A DNA stretch of 44,371 bases from CAZFMJ01 sp964520045 (GCA_964520045.1 CAZFMJ010000017.1:1-44371), one strand, 5' to 3'. Numbered from the stretch's first letter, positions 17,091 through 25,219 are shown. Numbers and translations: made by a program. Notes: generated by a model not told the origin, from the letters alone.

Positions 17091-17591
17091 TTACTTATCT
17101 GTCAATGCGAATGTGAATTCGGCTTCGGCGCAAAGTTTGCCGTTGTTATAAACCATGCCCTTTATTTTTCCGGCCCTGGAACCGGCGCGCAGTATTTCAA
17201 CATATATTTTCAGCGTATGCCCCGGCAGAACCGGACTTCGGAATTTAGCGGCGTCTATGCCTATAAAAACAGCAAGTTTTCCGGCATTGGAAGGCGCTCC
17301 CATCATCATAGCCGCGGCCGTCTGAGCCATAGCTTCAATAATAAGCACTCCGGGCATAATCGGTTTGCCGGGAAAATGCCCCTGGAAAAAAGGCTCGCCG
17401 GCCGTTACGAATTTTATCCCAACGGCGGTCTTTCCTTCCTGCATTATCTCCACTCTGTCTATAAACAGAAAAGGATATCTGTGGGGAATTGCCTTAAGTA
17501 TATCCTGCGTCTCCATGATACGCACCGGAATGGATTCAAGCGCGGAAGCATCTTTGTTTTTTTCTTCAGCCCGCGTATTTTCCCGAGTCAT
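17091..17591 (-). CDS. fabZ: 3-hydroxyacyl-ACP dehydratase FabZ
   Basis: FabZ dehydrates 3-hydroxyacyl-ACP in fatty acid elongation and competes with LpxA/LpxD for the same acyl donors. The 166-residue hot-dog-fold protein has 'IPHRYPFLFIDRV' (residues 35-46) and the catalytic pair His72 and Glu86 in 'GHFPGKPIMPGVLIIEAMAQ', with the same spacing as E. coli (54/68). An N-terminal extension of about 25 charged residues is unusual. In several phyla FabZ is fused to LpxC; here they are adjacent but separate, divided by a complex palindromic repeat. Confidence 0.96.
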   Translation of the reverse strand: MTRENTRAEEKNKDASALESIPVRIMETQDILKAIPHRYPFLFIDRVEIMQEGKTAVGIKFVTAGEPFFQGHFPGKPIMPGVLIIEAMAQTAAAMMMGAPSNAGKLAVFIGIDAAKFRSPVLPGHTLKIYVEILRAGSRAGKIKGMVYNNGKLCAEAEFTFALTDK

Positions 17592-17612
17592 AATATTATC
17601 CTGCCTGTCTGC

Positions 17613-17733
17613 AGCCCCATTCCTTCCTCAGAGGCGTTGAGAATGGGTCAGTCCAGCAGGCAGTCATGAGCGAAGTCTCATGGCAGCCCAAACTCATTGC
17701 TTTTTCCGCCTCTCTGCTTTTGGCAGAGAGGCG
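17613..17733. repeat. Composite palindromic element at the lpxC 3' end
   Basis: On the plus strand this stretch starts with the 37-bp hairpin module (CCCATTCCTTC...GAGAATGGG, about 17619-17651). A foreign piece with its own hairpin (ATGAGCGAAGTCTCAT, 17665-17680) follows, then the first half of the second module (CCCAAACTCATTGC) and a perfect 11-bp hairpin, CGCCTCTCTGC (17707-17717)/GCAGAGAGGCG (17723-17733). The last part lies inside the lpxC reading frame. Confidence 0.75.
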
Positions 17734-18662
17734 AGACCTCGCCGAGTTATGTGGCGGGAAGGATCGTTTGTGCAGAGAAATTTGGCAAAACCGACATTGC
17801 CTTTGTGCCCGCAGAACTGCGCTTTCACATGCAGACGCGGATGCCGTCCCGATAAATATAAATCGCCTATAAGGTCAAGTATTTTATGCCTCACAAATTC
17901 GTCGGGGAACCTTAAATTTCCGGAGGCGGTAAGAATTTTATCGGAATCCACTATAACGGCGTTTTCAAGCGACCCGCCTTTTGCAAGACCGTTCGCTTTT
18001 AGCCAGTCTATTTCCTCCCTGAAACCGAAGGTGCGCGCGGGCGCGATATCCGAAAGATATGTTTGAGGCGTAATGATTATATCTTTGGTCTGAGTCCGCA
18101 CCAGCGGATGCTCATGCCTAAACACGGCGGTAATCCGAAAACCCTCATACGGCTCCGCCTCATATGCGGCTTTATCTTCGGTAAAAGACACCTTCCTGCC
18201 TATGGTAAGCAGATTCTTTTTTGCCGAAGGCCTGCCCAAACAATCCTTAAAGGCAATGAGTTTGGACTGACCCATTCTCAAAGCTTTTGAAGAAGGAATG
18301 GGCCTGCCCGCCCGAACCGCATGCGCCAAAGCATTTGCAAAAGGCAGGGCCGAGCCGTCCATTGCGGGCGGTTCCGGCCCGTAAAGCTCAATATCCAAAT
18401 CATCTATTCCAAGCCCGGCGCAGGCGGATAAAACATGTTCAACGGTAAAAACCTTGCAGTCCCCGCTGGCCAGCGTTATCCCTCTCATCGTAGCCTGCAC
18501 ATTTTCAAGCGAAGCTTTTATGCGCACATCTCTGCCGCTTATATCTTTTCTGATAAAATTGATTCCGCTGCCGGCCTCTGCCGGCAAAAATCTTATACGG
18601 CTATTAATCCCCGTATGAAGACCTATGCCTTCAAGCCCGGTTTCCTTATTTATCGTCGGCAA
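17694..18662 (-). CDS. lpxC: UDP-3-O-acyl-N-acetylglucosamine deacetylase with an in-frame repeat insertion
   Basis: LpxC is the zinc deacetylase that commits to lipid A synthesis. Visible features are 'GIGLHTG' (residues 12-18), the zinc ligand His76 in 'TVEHVLSA', 'AMDGSALPF', and the second ligand pair and catalytic region in 'FVRHKILDLIGDL' and 'GHKGN'. Residues 121-144 (PIPSSKALRMGQSK...CLGR) are encoded by a 72-bp palindromic repeat and have no place in the family; removing them joins 'AVRAGR' cleanly to 'PSAKKN'. The last 25 or so residues after 'GFAKFL' are also repeat-derived. It starts at TTG, preceded by GGAG, and overlaps lpxD by 17 bases. Confidence 0.95.
   Translation of the reverse strand: MPTINKETGLEGIGLHTGINSRIRFLPAEAGSGINFIRKDISGRDVRIKASLENVQATMRGITLASGDCKVFTVEHVLSACAGLGIDDLDIELYGPEPPAMDGSALPFANALAHAVRAGRPIPSSKALRMGQSKLIAFKDCLGRPSAKKNLLTIGRKVSFTEDKAAYEAEPYEGFRITAVFRHEHPLVRTQTKDIIITPQTYLSDIAPARTFGFREEIDWLKANGLAKGGSLENAVIVDSDKILTASGNLRFPDEFVRHKILDLIGDLYLSGRHPRLHVKAQFCGHKGNVGFAKFLCTNDPSRHITRRGLASLPKAERRKKQ
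18229..18309 (-). repeat. In-frame 72-bp palindromic element inside lpxC
   Basis: Two hairpin modules of 37 and 35 bp are inserted in lpxC, bounded by exact copies of GGCCTGCCC (18229-18237 and 18301-18309, 72 bp apart). On the coding strand the first module is CCCATTC...GAATGGG and the second CCAAAC...GTTTGG. The insertion keeps the frame and encodes 24 residues. The same element occurs doubled in the M3 peptidase at 33116-33268. Confidence 0.92.
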
Positions 18663-19680
18663 ACTGTTTCTCCATTCTTTTCACGGTTTTATAAATTTCC
18701 AAAAGCTTTCCGTACACCGCCAGCAGTTTAAAAGCCTCTCTATGCGGTCTTGCAGGAGTGCCGAAGACTACCTGTCCGTCGGGGATATCGGATATAACGC
18801 CCGTCTGCCCCGTTACAACGGCTCTGCTCCCTACATTGACATGATCCCCTATTCCGGCCTGTCCGGCGATTACCGCGCCGTCTCCTACTTTTGCCGAGCC
18901 CGCTATGCCCGCCTGCGCCACAATTATGCAGGCTCGGCCTATTTGCACATTGTGCGCCACCTGCACAAGATTGTCTATTTTTGTTCCGGCGCCTATGCGG
19001 GTTTCCCCCAAAGCCGCCCTGTCTATGGTTGAGCAGGCGCCTATTTCGACGTCGTCTTCTATCACAACTTTTCCCATCTGCGGGATTTTTTCGTGTTTTC
19101 CCTCCACCTGCACATAGCCGAACCCGTCCGCTCCTATCACGACTCCAGGATGCAGAATAACCCTGTCTCCTATCACACAGTCTTCCCTTACGGTAACATT
19201 GGGATAGAACTTGCAGTTTTTGCCTATTTTGACATTTTTTCCGATATAACACTGCGCCGATATAACGGAAGAATCGCCTATCGCGGCGTTTCTTTCAATA
19301 ACGCAATGGGGGCCTATATATGCTTCTTTCCCTATTTTTGCGAGACAGTCGACAACAGCATTAGGGTGAATTCCGCTGTCGGCGGGCTTTTTGATCGACT
19401 CCTGGACGCGCCGCAAAACCTGAACAAAAGCCCATTGGGGATTGGAAACATATATTTTGGTCCCCGAAAAACCCAATTTCTTTCCGCGGGCGGATTCCGG
19501 CAATATCATGCATCCCGCTCTGGTGTTTTTAATAAGTTCTGTTTTTCCCAAATCCGAAAGATAGGCCACCTCAAAAGGCCCCGCCGTATCTATGGACGCC
19601 GGTCCTATCATACAGACAGAAGCATCCCCGTCAATCTGTCCCCCTACCCATTCCGCTATTTCTTTGGCCGTAAATTCCAT
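18646..19680 (-). CDS. lpxD: UDP-3-O-(3-hydroxyacyl)glucosamine N-acyltransferase
   Basis: LpxD adds the second 3-hydroxyacyl chain, on nitrogen 2 of the glucosamine, in lipid A synthesis. The 344-residue protein has the N-terminal uridine-binding domain (residues 1-100, with 'NPQWAFVQVL') and then a left-handed beta-helix of hexapeptide repeats with the catalytic histidine in 'NLVQVAHNVQIG'. A C-terminal helix ends in 'KRMEKQFADDK'. Length and domain order are normal. Its end overlaps the lpxC start, so the two are translationally linked. Confidence 0.97.
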   Translation of the reverse strand: MEFTAKEIAEWVGGQIDGDASVCMIGPASIDTAGPFEVAYLSDLGKTELIKNTRAGCMILPESARGKKLGFSGTKIYVSNPQWAFVQVLRRVQESIKKPADSGIHPNAVVDCLAKIGKEAYIGPHCVIERNAAIGDSSVISAQCYIGKNVKIGKNCKFYPNVTVREDCVIGDRVILHPGVVIGADGFGYVQVEGKHEKIPQMGKVVIEDDVEIGACSTIDRAALGETRIGAGTKIDNLVQVAHNVQIGRACIIVAQAGIAGSAKVGDGAVIAGQAGIGDHVNVGSRAVVTGQTGVISDIPDGQVVFGTPARPHREAFKLLAVYGKLLEIYKTVKRMEKQFADDK

Positions 19681-19765
19681 ATTTTTTCAAACAGACCGCC
19701 CCTGTTCCCTCCGCTTATCCCTCCATAGCTTTATGCGAAGGAGGATTTCTTCTGTTGCTGTTTCC

Positions 19766-20746
19766 TTAAAATCCCCTTATTTTTTTCATCAATTTATCAG
19801 TAAGGTCGACCGCAGGCTGGCCGTAAAGAATGGTGCGTTTTTCAACTATTATGCTTACCCCTTCGTTTACGGCAAGCTCTCTCAGTGTTTGATAAATCTT
19901 GCCCAGAATTATTTCAGTTTTTCTGCTTTCATAATCCAGCAGCTCTCTTTCAACCTGCCTCTGAAGGCCCCTGAGCATCGTCTCTTTGTCGATAAGCTGG
20001 GTCTCCTTTTCTTTTATAGCAGAATCCATTTCCGCCACCGAAGCGGAAACCGCAGGCGGAGGGGCGTCGCCTGACTTTCGCTTTAAGCCTGGTAAATTCA
20101 AAATGGACTGAGAATCGGTCTTAGGCGCCTCGCCTGCGGAAGAGGCGGTAGACTCCTGAATCAGGGAAGGACTAGGAACCGAAGAGGAAATTTCAACCGA
20201 AACGACAGCGGTAGAAGCCGGAATCTGGGAAGAAATATTTTGAGGCGGCGAACCGGCATCCTGTTTTAGCTGGCCGGCCTGCGGCTGTTCCGCAGTAAAA
20301 CCAGGAACCGAAGAAGAAATTTCAACCGAAACCGCGGAGGTAGATTCTTTGGGCGGCTGTATTTCCGATAAAAACTGGACTCCGTTTAACGGGCCGGTGC
20401 TGGATTCAGCCGCAAAAACAGGAGGAGTCTCCTCCGGAACATCCATTTTCACAGGCAGACGCGCGGCGAATTCCCTCTCCTGTTTAAGTTTGTTTATTTC
20501 GGCTTTTAACTTGAAAATCTCGCTTTTTTTCTCGTTTAATGTCCTTTCTTTCCCTTGTATTTTGGCTTGGAAATCCTCTTTTGCCTTTAAAGTCTCAGGG
20601 TAATCTTTAAAAACCTGCTCTATATCCACATATCCGATCACCCCCCGCTCCCCCCTGTTCTCCTCAAGGGATATTTCAAGAGCATGAACATTGAGCTGAA
20701 AGCCGCAAACCGCAAAAAGAAAAGCCGCAATTATATTAAACACCAC
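19766..20746 (-). CDS. OmpH/Skp-family periplasmic chaperone with a long Ser/Pro-rich insertion
   Basis: Skp-like proteins escort outer membrane proteins to BamA. The signal peptide (residues 1-22) is followed by the family's 'IGYVDIEQVFKDYPETLKAKEDF' (37-59) and a coiled coil to about 95. A Ser/Pro/Glu-rich stretch of about 140 residues (96-235) comes next, then a second helix and the closing strand 'NEGVSIIVEKRTILYGQPAVDLTDKLMKKI'. Skp is normally about 160 residues; here 326, with the linker at the tip of the coil. Inside the linker a 12-residue motif AVSVEISSSVPG occurs twice, 44 residues apart. It starts at GTG with a good GAGAGG ribosome site and lies between bamA and lpxD, the usual order. 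Confidence 0.88.
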   Translation of the reverse strand: MVFNIIAAFLFAVCGFQLNVHALEISLEENRGERGVIGYVDIEQVFKDYPETLKAKEDFQAKIQGKERTLNEKKSEIFKLKAEINKLKQEREFAARLPVKMDVPEETPPVFAAESSTGPLNGVQFLSEIQPPKESTSAVSVEISSSVPGFTAEQPQAGQLKQDAGSPPQNISSQIPASTAVVSVEISSSVPSPSLIQESTASSAGEAPKTDSQSILNLPGLKRKSGDAPPPAVSASVAEMDSAIKEKETQLIDKETMLRGLQRQVERELLDYESRKTEIILGKIYQTLRELAVNEGVSIIVEKRTILYGQPAVDLTDKLMKKIRGF

Positions 20747-20764
20747 GTTCTCGCCTCTCTTATT

Positions 20765-21070
20765 AAAAATTTAGCCACAATAAGTCACAAAAGGCACAAA
20801 GCCGCCAAGAACCACTCAAAACACAAAAACCACATAAAATTTATCACACAGAGACACGAAGACGCAAAGGGTTTTTTAACATAGAGATGTAGATCGATTT
20901 TTTCTTTCCTGTTTTTTCCAATCTCATCGTCGCACCTGCAATTTCTTCGTGTCTTTGTGGCTTCGTGTGAATATATTTATTTCTTCGTCGTCCTTTCTGT
21001 GCCTTATGTGCCACTTCGACTCGCTTTCTTGCTCGCTCAGTGTGGTGAGCGAAGTCGAACCACTCTTTGT
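20765..21070. repeat. Inverted pair of CACAAAG-type arrays between bamA and the OmpH-like gene
   Basis: The 424-base gap between bamA and the OmpH-like gene has no convincing gene. Its left part (about 20770-20875) repeats CACAAAG/CACGAAG/CGCAAAG-like units at 9-12 bp spacing. Its right part (about 20942-21070) carries the complement (CTTCGTG, CTTTGTG, TTTCTGTGCC). An embedded palindrome, CACTTCGACTCGC...GCGAAGTCGAACCAC (about 21011-21063), is a separate unit. Confidence 0.75.
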
Positions 21071-21146
21071 GGCCCATTTTTTCCCTAAAAACTTTGAAAA
21101 TGGGCCATCCCAAACTCATTGCCTCTGCGGATTGTTTGGGAAGGCC
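21071..21146 (+). repeat. Intergenic copy of the two-module palindromic element
   Basis: A complete but diverged copy: GGCCCATT...AAAATGGGCC (first hairpin) followed by ATCCCAAAC...GTTTGGGAAGGCC (second hairpin). It lies 24 bases beyond the bamA stop codon. The second module is nearly identical to those inside lpxC and the M3 peptidase. Confidence 0.85.
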
Positions 21147-21170
21147 AATACTTCTTTGCCAAAAAGGAAA

Positions 21171-23657
21171 TTAAAATAAATTTCCCAAAGTAAAATATAT
21201 CTCGGATTTCTGATCGCCCTGCTTATGGTTGAATCCGTATCCCCAGTCCAGCCTTATGGGAAACACCGGCGTAGTAAACCGTATCCCGAACCCCGCTCCG
21301 GCCTTGAGCCTCTTTACGCCCGAACCTGTTTCAAGATTTATATCGCCGAAATTATCCCATGAATTTCCTATATCCAGAAAAAAAGCCCACTGAACTATGG
21401 TGCGCTTCTTTTCGCGCGCAAGCGGGAATTTAAGTTCGGCATTGAAGACATCATAAACCTTGCCTCCGAATCCCGGTCCTATCTGTCCTGTGACATTATA
21501 CCCGCGTATCGTATCGGGGCCTCCCAGAAAAAATCTTTCATAAACCGGTACCGTGCCGGTTGCGCCGAACCTGCCTATAAATCCGAATCTATTGGCAAAA
21601 GATATAACGAGCGGATACTCGCCTATCGACAGCAGTTTATAATTGTAACTGTGGCTGAAATTCGGCTTATAGAAATTAACATCGCCCTGAAGCGGTCCTC
21701 CCGCCAGACTAAAGCCTAAAGAGGTGCGGCATCCGCGCGTAGGATCCCAAAAATTGTCTCTTGTATCCCGCGCGAATTCAAGCGAAATGCTTGAAGTAAC
21801 GCTGGTGCCTTCGCTTAAACTGCCCAAAAACGCGTCTTCCACATTATATATGTTGATTTTTTCATAGGTATACGAGATATTAACCTGATATTTATCGTCC
21901 TCAAATCTCGGGCCAAGCCTTATTCTTCCTCCGGCGCGTTTTTCATTATAAGCGGTAGTGGCGCTGCCGAAAGGCCTGAGCCGCCTTGTGTTGAACAAGT
22001 CCGCCCCAAGGCTTGTGGGCGAATTTTTAATCCAGGGGGTGGTCCAGCTTATGGAATAATCATTCACCCTTGCTCCGAACTGCCAGGATAAAGAGGCCTG
22101 CTGAGCTCTGCCGAACAGATTCATATGATTAAGCGACATCTGCCCCACCAGCCCGTCAAGGGATGATATTCCGGCTCCCGCGGTAAACATGCCCGGCTTG
22201 CCTTCCACGATATCAAATCCCACGTCCACTTTATCGGGATCCGACGTGGGATTTACCGACACATCCACGGCGTCAAGAAAACGCAGATTCATGAGCTTCT
22301 CATAGCTTTTCCTGATTTTCGACGAACTAAACACGCTTCCTTCTTTTATCACGACCTCTCTTTTAAGCACATGCGTCTTGGTGGCCGTATTGCCTTCCAC
22401 GTCGACATGATCGACATATACCACGGTATTTTCAGCTATCCGGAACTGGACGTCCATTTGAGCGGCGGAAGCGTTATAGGATTTCTCGGGCTTTATAACG
22501 GCCTTTATATATCCTTTATCGGCGTATTTATCCTGCAGGGCGCGCACCGTATCGTCAAATTTTTCCTGGCTGTAAATCTGGCCTCTTTTATATTCCAGCA
22601 AAAGCATCAGCTCTGAATCGCCGTAAACGGTATTCCCGGCGAATGATGTCTGACCGCAGTAGTATTTCGGGCCTTCCTTCACCCAAAGGCTCACATAAAC
22701 CTCGCTTTTATCTTCATTGAACGACACGGTCGAACGCTCTATTTCAAAATCCTGATAGCCGTTGTTTTTGTAAAATGCCTCAAGCGCGGAAAAATCATTG
22801 GGCAATTCCGAAGGCAAATATATTTTCTTCGGCCTGTTCTTGAATTTTTTAACCAATTTTTTTTCCGGAAAGACCGAAACGCCTGTTAAAGAAACCGTTT
22901 TAATCTTCGCTTTTTTACCCTCGGAAATATCAAGCGTTATGCTGCAGGTGTTTGTTTTTTCGTCAATTTCGGTTTTAGCTTCTACCCTGGCGTCGATAAA
23001 TCCCTTTTCATGGTATTTATCGGATACTTTTGCCGCATCTTCGCTGAGCTTGGCCTCATCAAGATGGTCTTTTGTTTTAAGCGTCATAACATCCAGAATC
23101 GCGGATTTTGAAAGCTGTTTTTGGCCGCTGAGAACTATTTTTTTTATCTGCGGTCTTTCTTTGACCAGATATACTATCTTAGCTTGCATGGTTGAAATTG
23201 AAATGCCTGAAAATTTTTCATCCGCCGGTTTATCCGCGAGATCATGAATATCGACCGTGGCCCGCTCCATGCTTCCCAATCCCAATACCGCCTGTATGTC
23301 TTTGTCGATGTTTTCTTTATGGTAAAGCCGCCCCTTTTTGGCCTTTACAACGCGCAATACCGCGGAAGCTTTTACATTAATATTGCCCTGCACCGCTATT
23401 TCCCCCGCCTCCCACGGCCCTTCTTTATAAGAGTCTAAAACCAAATCATCACTGCCGGTATTTTTCATTCCCGGAAGCGAGTCCATGGATATTTGGGAGG
23501 TTGAATGCTCTGATAAAGGCCGGGACTGCTCCCCTGCGGCAGATCCGGAAACGGCGGAAGAAGAATCGGCAACTCCCTGGGCATAGACAGATTCAGAATC
23601 CGCTATAAACAGAAATAAAAACGATAAAAAATAAGCAGCTTTGATTCCCCCCCCCAC
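21171..23657 (-). CDS. bamA: Outer membrane protein assembly factor BamA
   Basis: BamA inserts beta-barrel proteins into the outer membrane. It has a signal peptide, five POTRA repeats (about the first 440 residues) and a 16-strand Omp85 barrel with 'GGPDTIRGYNVTG' (the (V/I)RG(F/Y) loop motif), ending in Phe. I prefer the GTG at 23657 as start: it is preceded by GGGGGAGGGGAGG and gives MGGGIKAAYFLSFLFLFIAD...YAQG, a proper signal peptide, for an 828-residue protein. The open frame runs on to an ATG at 23819 (882 residues, overlapping the upstream gene by 17 bases), but that would bury the signal peptide at residue 60 or so behind a translated palindromic repeat. It is followed by the OmpH-like gene, as in many Gram-negatives. 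Confidence 0.93.
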   Translation of the reverse strand: MGGGIKAAYFLSFLFLFIADSESVYAQGVADSSSAVSGSAAGEQSRPLSEHSTSQISMDSLPGMKNTGSDDLVLDSYKEGPWEAGEIAVQGNINVKASAVLRVVKAKKGRLYHKENIDKDIQAVLGLGSMERATVDIHDLADKPADEKFSGISISTMQAKIVYLVKERPQIKKIVLSGQKQLSKSAILDVMTLKTKDHLDEAKLSEDAAKVSDKYHEKGFIDARVEAKTEIDEKTNTCSITLDISEGKKAKIKTVSLTGVSVFPEKKLVKKFKNRPKKIYLPSELPNDFSALEAFYKNNGYQDFEIERSTVSFNEDKSEVYVSLWVKEGPKYYCGQTSFAGNTVYGDSELMLLLEYKRGQIYSQEKFDDTVRALQDKYADKGYIKAVIKPEKSYNASAAQMDVQFRIAENTVVYVDHVDVEGNTATKTHVLKREVVIKEGSVFSSSKIRKSYEKLMNLRFLDAVDVSVNPTSDPDKVDVGFDIVEGKPGMFTAGAGISSLDGLVGQMSLNHMNLFGRAQQASLSWQFGARVNDYSISWTTPWIKNSPTSLGADLFNTRRLRPFGSATTAYNEKRAGGRIRLGPRFEDDKYQVNISYTYEKINIYNVEDAFLGSLSEGTSVTSSISLEFARDTRDNFWDPTRGCRTSLGFSLAGGPLQGDVNFYKPNFSHSYNYKLLSIGEYPLVISFANRFGFIGRFGATGTVPVYERFFLGGPDTIRGYNVTGQIGPGFGGKVYDVFNAELKFPLAREKKRTIVQWAFFLDIGNSWDNFGDINLETGSGVKRLKAGAGFGIRFTTPVFPIRLDWGYGFNHKQGDQKSEIYFTLGNLF

Positions 23658-23700
23658 CCTCCCCTCCCCCGCATCGGGGGGGGGGATTAAGGGAGGGGAT
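23647..23700. repeat. GC-rich palindromic repeat at the bamA start
   Basis: A run of nine C (23647-23655), CCCTCCCCTCCCCC and then ten G (23676-23685) and GGGAGGGG form an imperfect palindrome. On the bamA strand it provides GGGGGAGGGGAGG followed at once by GTG. A related palindrome is at 40795-40843. Confidence 0.7.
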
Positions 23701-23802
23701 ATAGCCGCAAAAAGTTTTAATGCCCTGGCTGATTCAATTTCACAAATGCCCGATTTTGTCTGAAAATGAATTTTTGCGGATGACTCAAGCTTCTTTTTGT
23801 TG

Positions 23803-25218
23803 TCAGGTTTTAAGAACATGAAATCCTTTCTTCGCTTTATCGGTTTGTTTGTTCTGTTTATACGGTTTGGGCGCGGGCGCGGGAACGGGCGTAGTCATTG
23901 TCGGGTCATAATAATCCAGCCCAGAGTGGTCGATAACTTCCTCTCCCATTATGCGTCTAAGCGTGTTTTTAAGCTTAAGGTGCTGTATAAAAAGGTCGTG
24001 CTCAGGCTTCAAATCCGGCCTGCACATGGGGGATTTAAAAAAGAATGAAAGCCATTCCTGTATGCCCTTAAGCCCGGCCCTCTGCGCCAAATCCATAAAA
24101 AGGACAAGATCCAGCACTATCGGAGCGGCAAGGATTGAATCCCTGCACAGGAAATTAATTTTTATCTGCATGGGCATATTCATCCAGCCTACTATATCTA
24201 TATTGTCCCAGCCTTCTTTTGCGTCTCCTCTGGGAGGATAATAATCTATCCGCACCTTATGGGAATATTTGCCGTAAAGATTGTGATAGAGCTCCGGTTC
24301 AAGTATTGAGTCCAAAACAGACATCTTGCTCTTTTCCTTTGTTTTGAACGAACGCGGGTCCGCAAGAACTTCCCCGTCTCTATTGCCCAGTATATTTGTC
24401 GAATACCAGCCCGCAAGACCAAGCATCCTGGCTTTCAGTCCCGGAGCTATTATTGTCTTCATAAGAGTCTGGCCTGTTTTAAAATCTTTGCCCGCTATCG
24501 GCACTCCCATTTTTACGGCCAGATCCGTCAAAGCGGGTATGTCCGCGCTTAAATTAGGGGCGCCGTTTGCATATGCCGCCCCCGCCCTTATCGCCGCATA
24601 TGCATATATCATAGACGGAGCGATATCTTTGGAGTTATTCTTAAGGCCCTTTTCAAAGCTTTCAATGGATTTATGAACAGGTTTCTGCTCCAGAAATATT
24701 TCAGTAGAACCGCACCATATCATTACGGCCCTTTTTGCGTTATGAGTTTCTTTAAACCGTTCGATATCTTTTATCAGCGCTTTTGCAAGCTCAAAATTAT
24801 CCGCCCCTCGTTTTACCTGTTTGGGCTTGAGGTTTTTTACATAATACCGGTCAAAAACAGCCGGCATCGGAGATATAGCGGAAAGCTCCTTCGCCACAGG
24901 CTGTATCTGCTCGGGGGAAAGCACGCCGGCGTTGAGAGCGGCCTTATGTATGGAATCGGGAAATATGTCCCACCCGCCGAATACAAGATCGGAAAGACCG
25001 GCAAGAGGAACAAATTCTTTTATCAGAGGATGCCGGTTTTCATATCTCTTGCCGAGCCTTATGCGCTGAAGCTGGGTAACGGATCCTATCGGCTTGCTGA
25101 TGCCTTTTTTAATCAGTTCCACCCCTGCTATAAATGTGCTTGTTACCGCCCCCATGCCCGGAATAAGCACGGCAAGCCTGCCTTTAGCCGGCTGTATGCT
25201 GTTTTTAGCGCTGATCAT
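23803..25218 (-). CDS. Myo-inositol-1-phosphate synthase
   Basis: The enzyme converts glucose 6-phosphate to 1D-myo-inositol 3-phosphate with NAD. The 471-residue protein shows the N-terminal nucleotide site (VLIPGMGAVTSTFIAGVEL), 'NGAPNLSADIPALTDLAVKMGVPIAGKDFKTGQT' with the active-site lysine motif, 'GWYSTNILGNRDGEVLADP', and the C-terminal 'INFLCRDSILAAPIVLDLVLFMDLA', all strongly conserved in the family. Length is between the short bacterial and the eukaryotic forms. It starts one base after the Gfo/Idh gene in a tightly packed set, and its stop is next to the bamA start, tying inositol metabolism to envelope biogenesis here. Confidence 0.95.
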   Translation of the reverse strand: MISAKNSIQPAKGRLAVLIPGMGAVTSTFIAGVELIKKGISKPIGSVTQLQRIRLGKRYENRHPLIKEFVPLAGLSDLVFGGWDIFPDSIHKAALNAGVLSPEQIQPVAKELSAISPMPAVFDRYYVKNLKPKQVKRGADNFELAKALIKDIERFKETHNAKRAVMIWCGSTEIFLEQKPVHKSIESFEKGLKNNSKDIAPSMIYAYAAIRAGAAYANGAPNLSADIPALTDLAVKMGVPIAGKDFKTGQTLMKTIIAPGLKARMLGLAGWYSTNILGNRDGEVLADPRSFKTKEKSKMSVLDSILEPELYHNLYGKYSHKVRIDYYPPRGDAKEGWDNIDIVGWMNMPMQIKINFLCRDSILAAPIVLDLVLFMDLAQRAGLKGIQEWLSFFFKSPMCRPDLKPEHDLFIQHLKLKNTLRRIMGEEVIDHSGLDYYDPTMTTPVPAPAPKPYKQNKQTDKAKKGFHVLKT

Positions 25219-25219
25219 T

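Noticed and set aside
17707..17733. Rho-independent terminator for lpxC
   Set aside because: The 11-bp hairpin is strong but no T-run follows on either strand, and it lies inside the open frame.
17091..18662. Fused LpxC-FabZ protein
   Set aside because: The two frames are separated by stop codons and a palindromic element, so they are separate genes here.
20844..21119. 91-codon minus-strand frame in the bamA to OmpH-like gap
   Set aside because: Its sequence is entirely made of repeat arrays and palindromes; the translated product is low in complexity.
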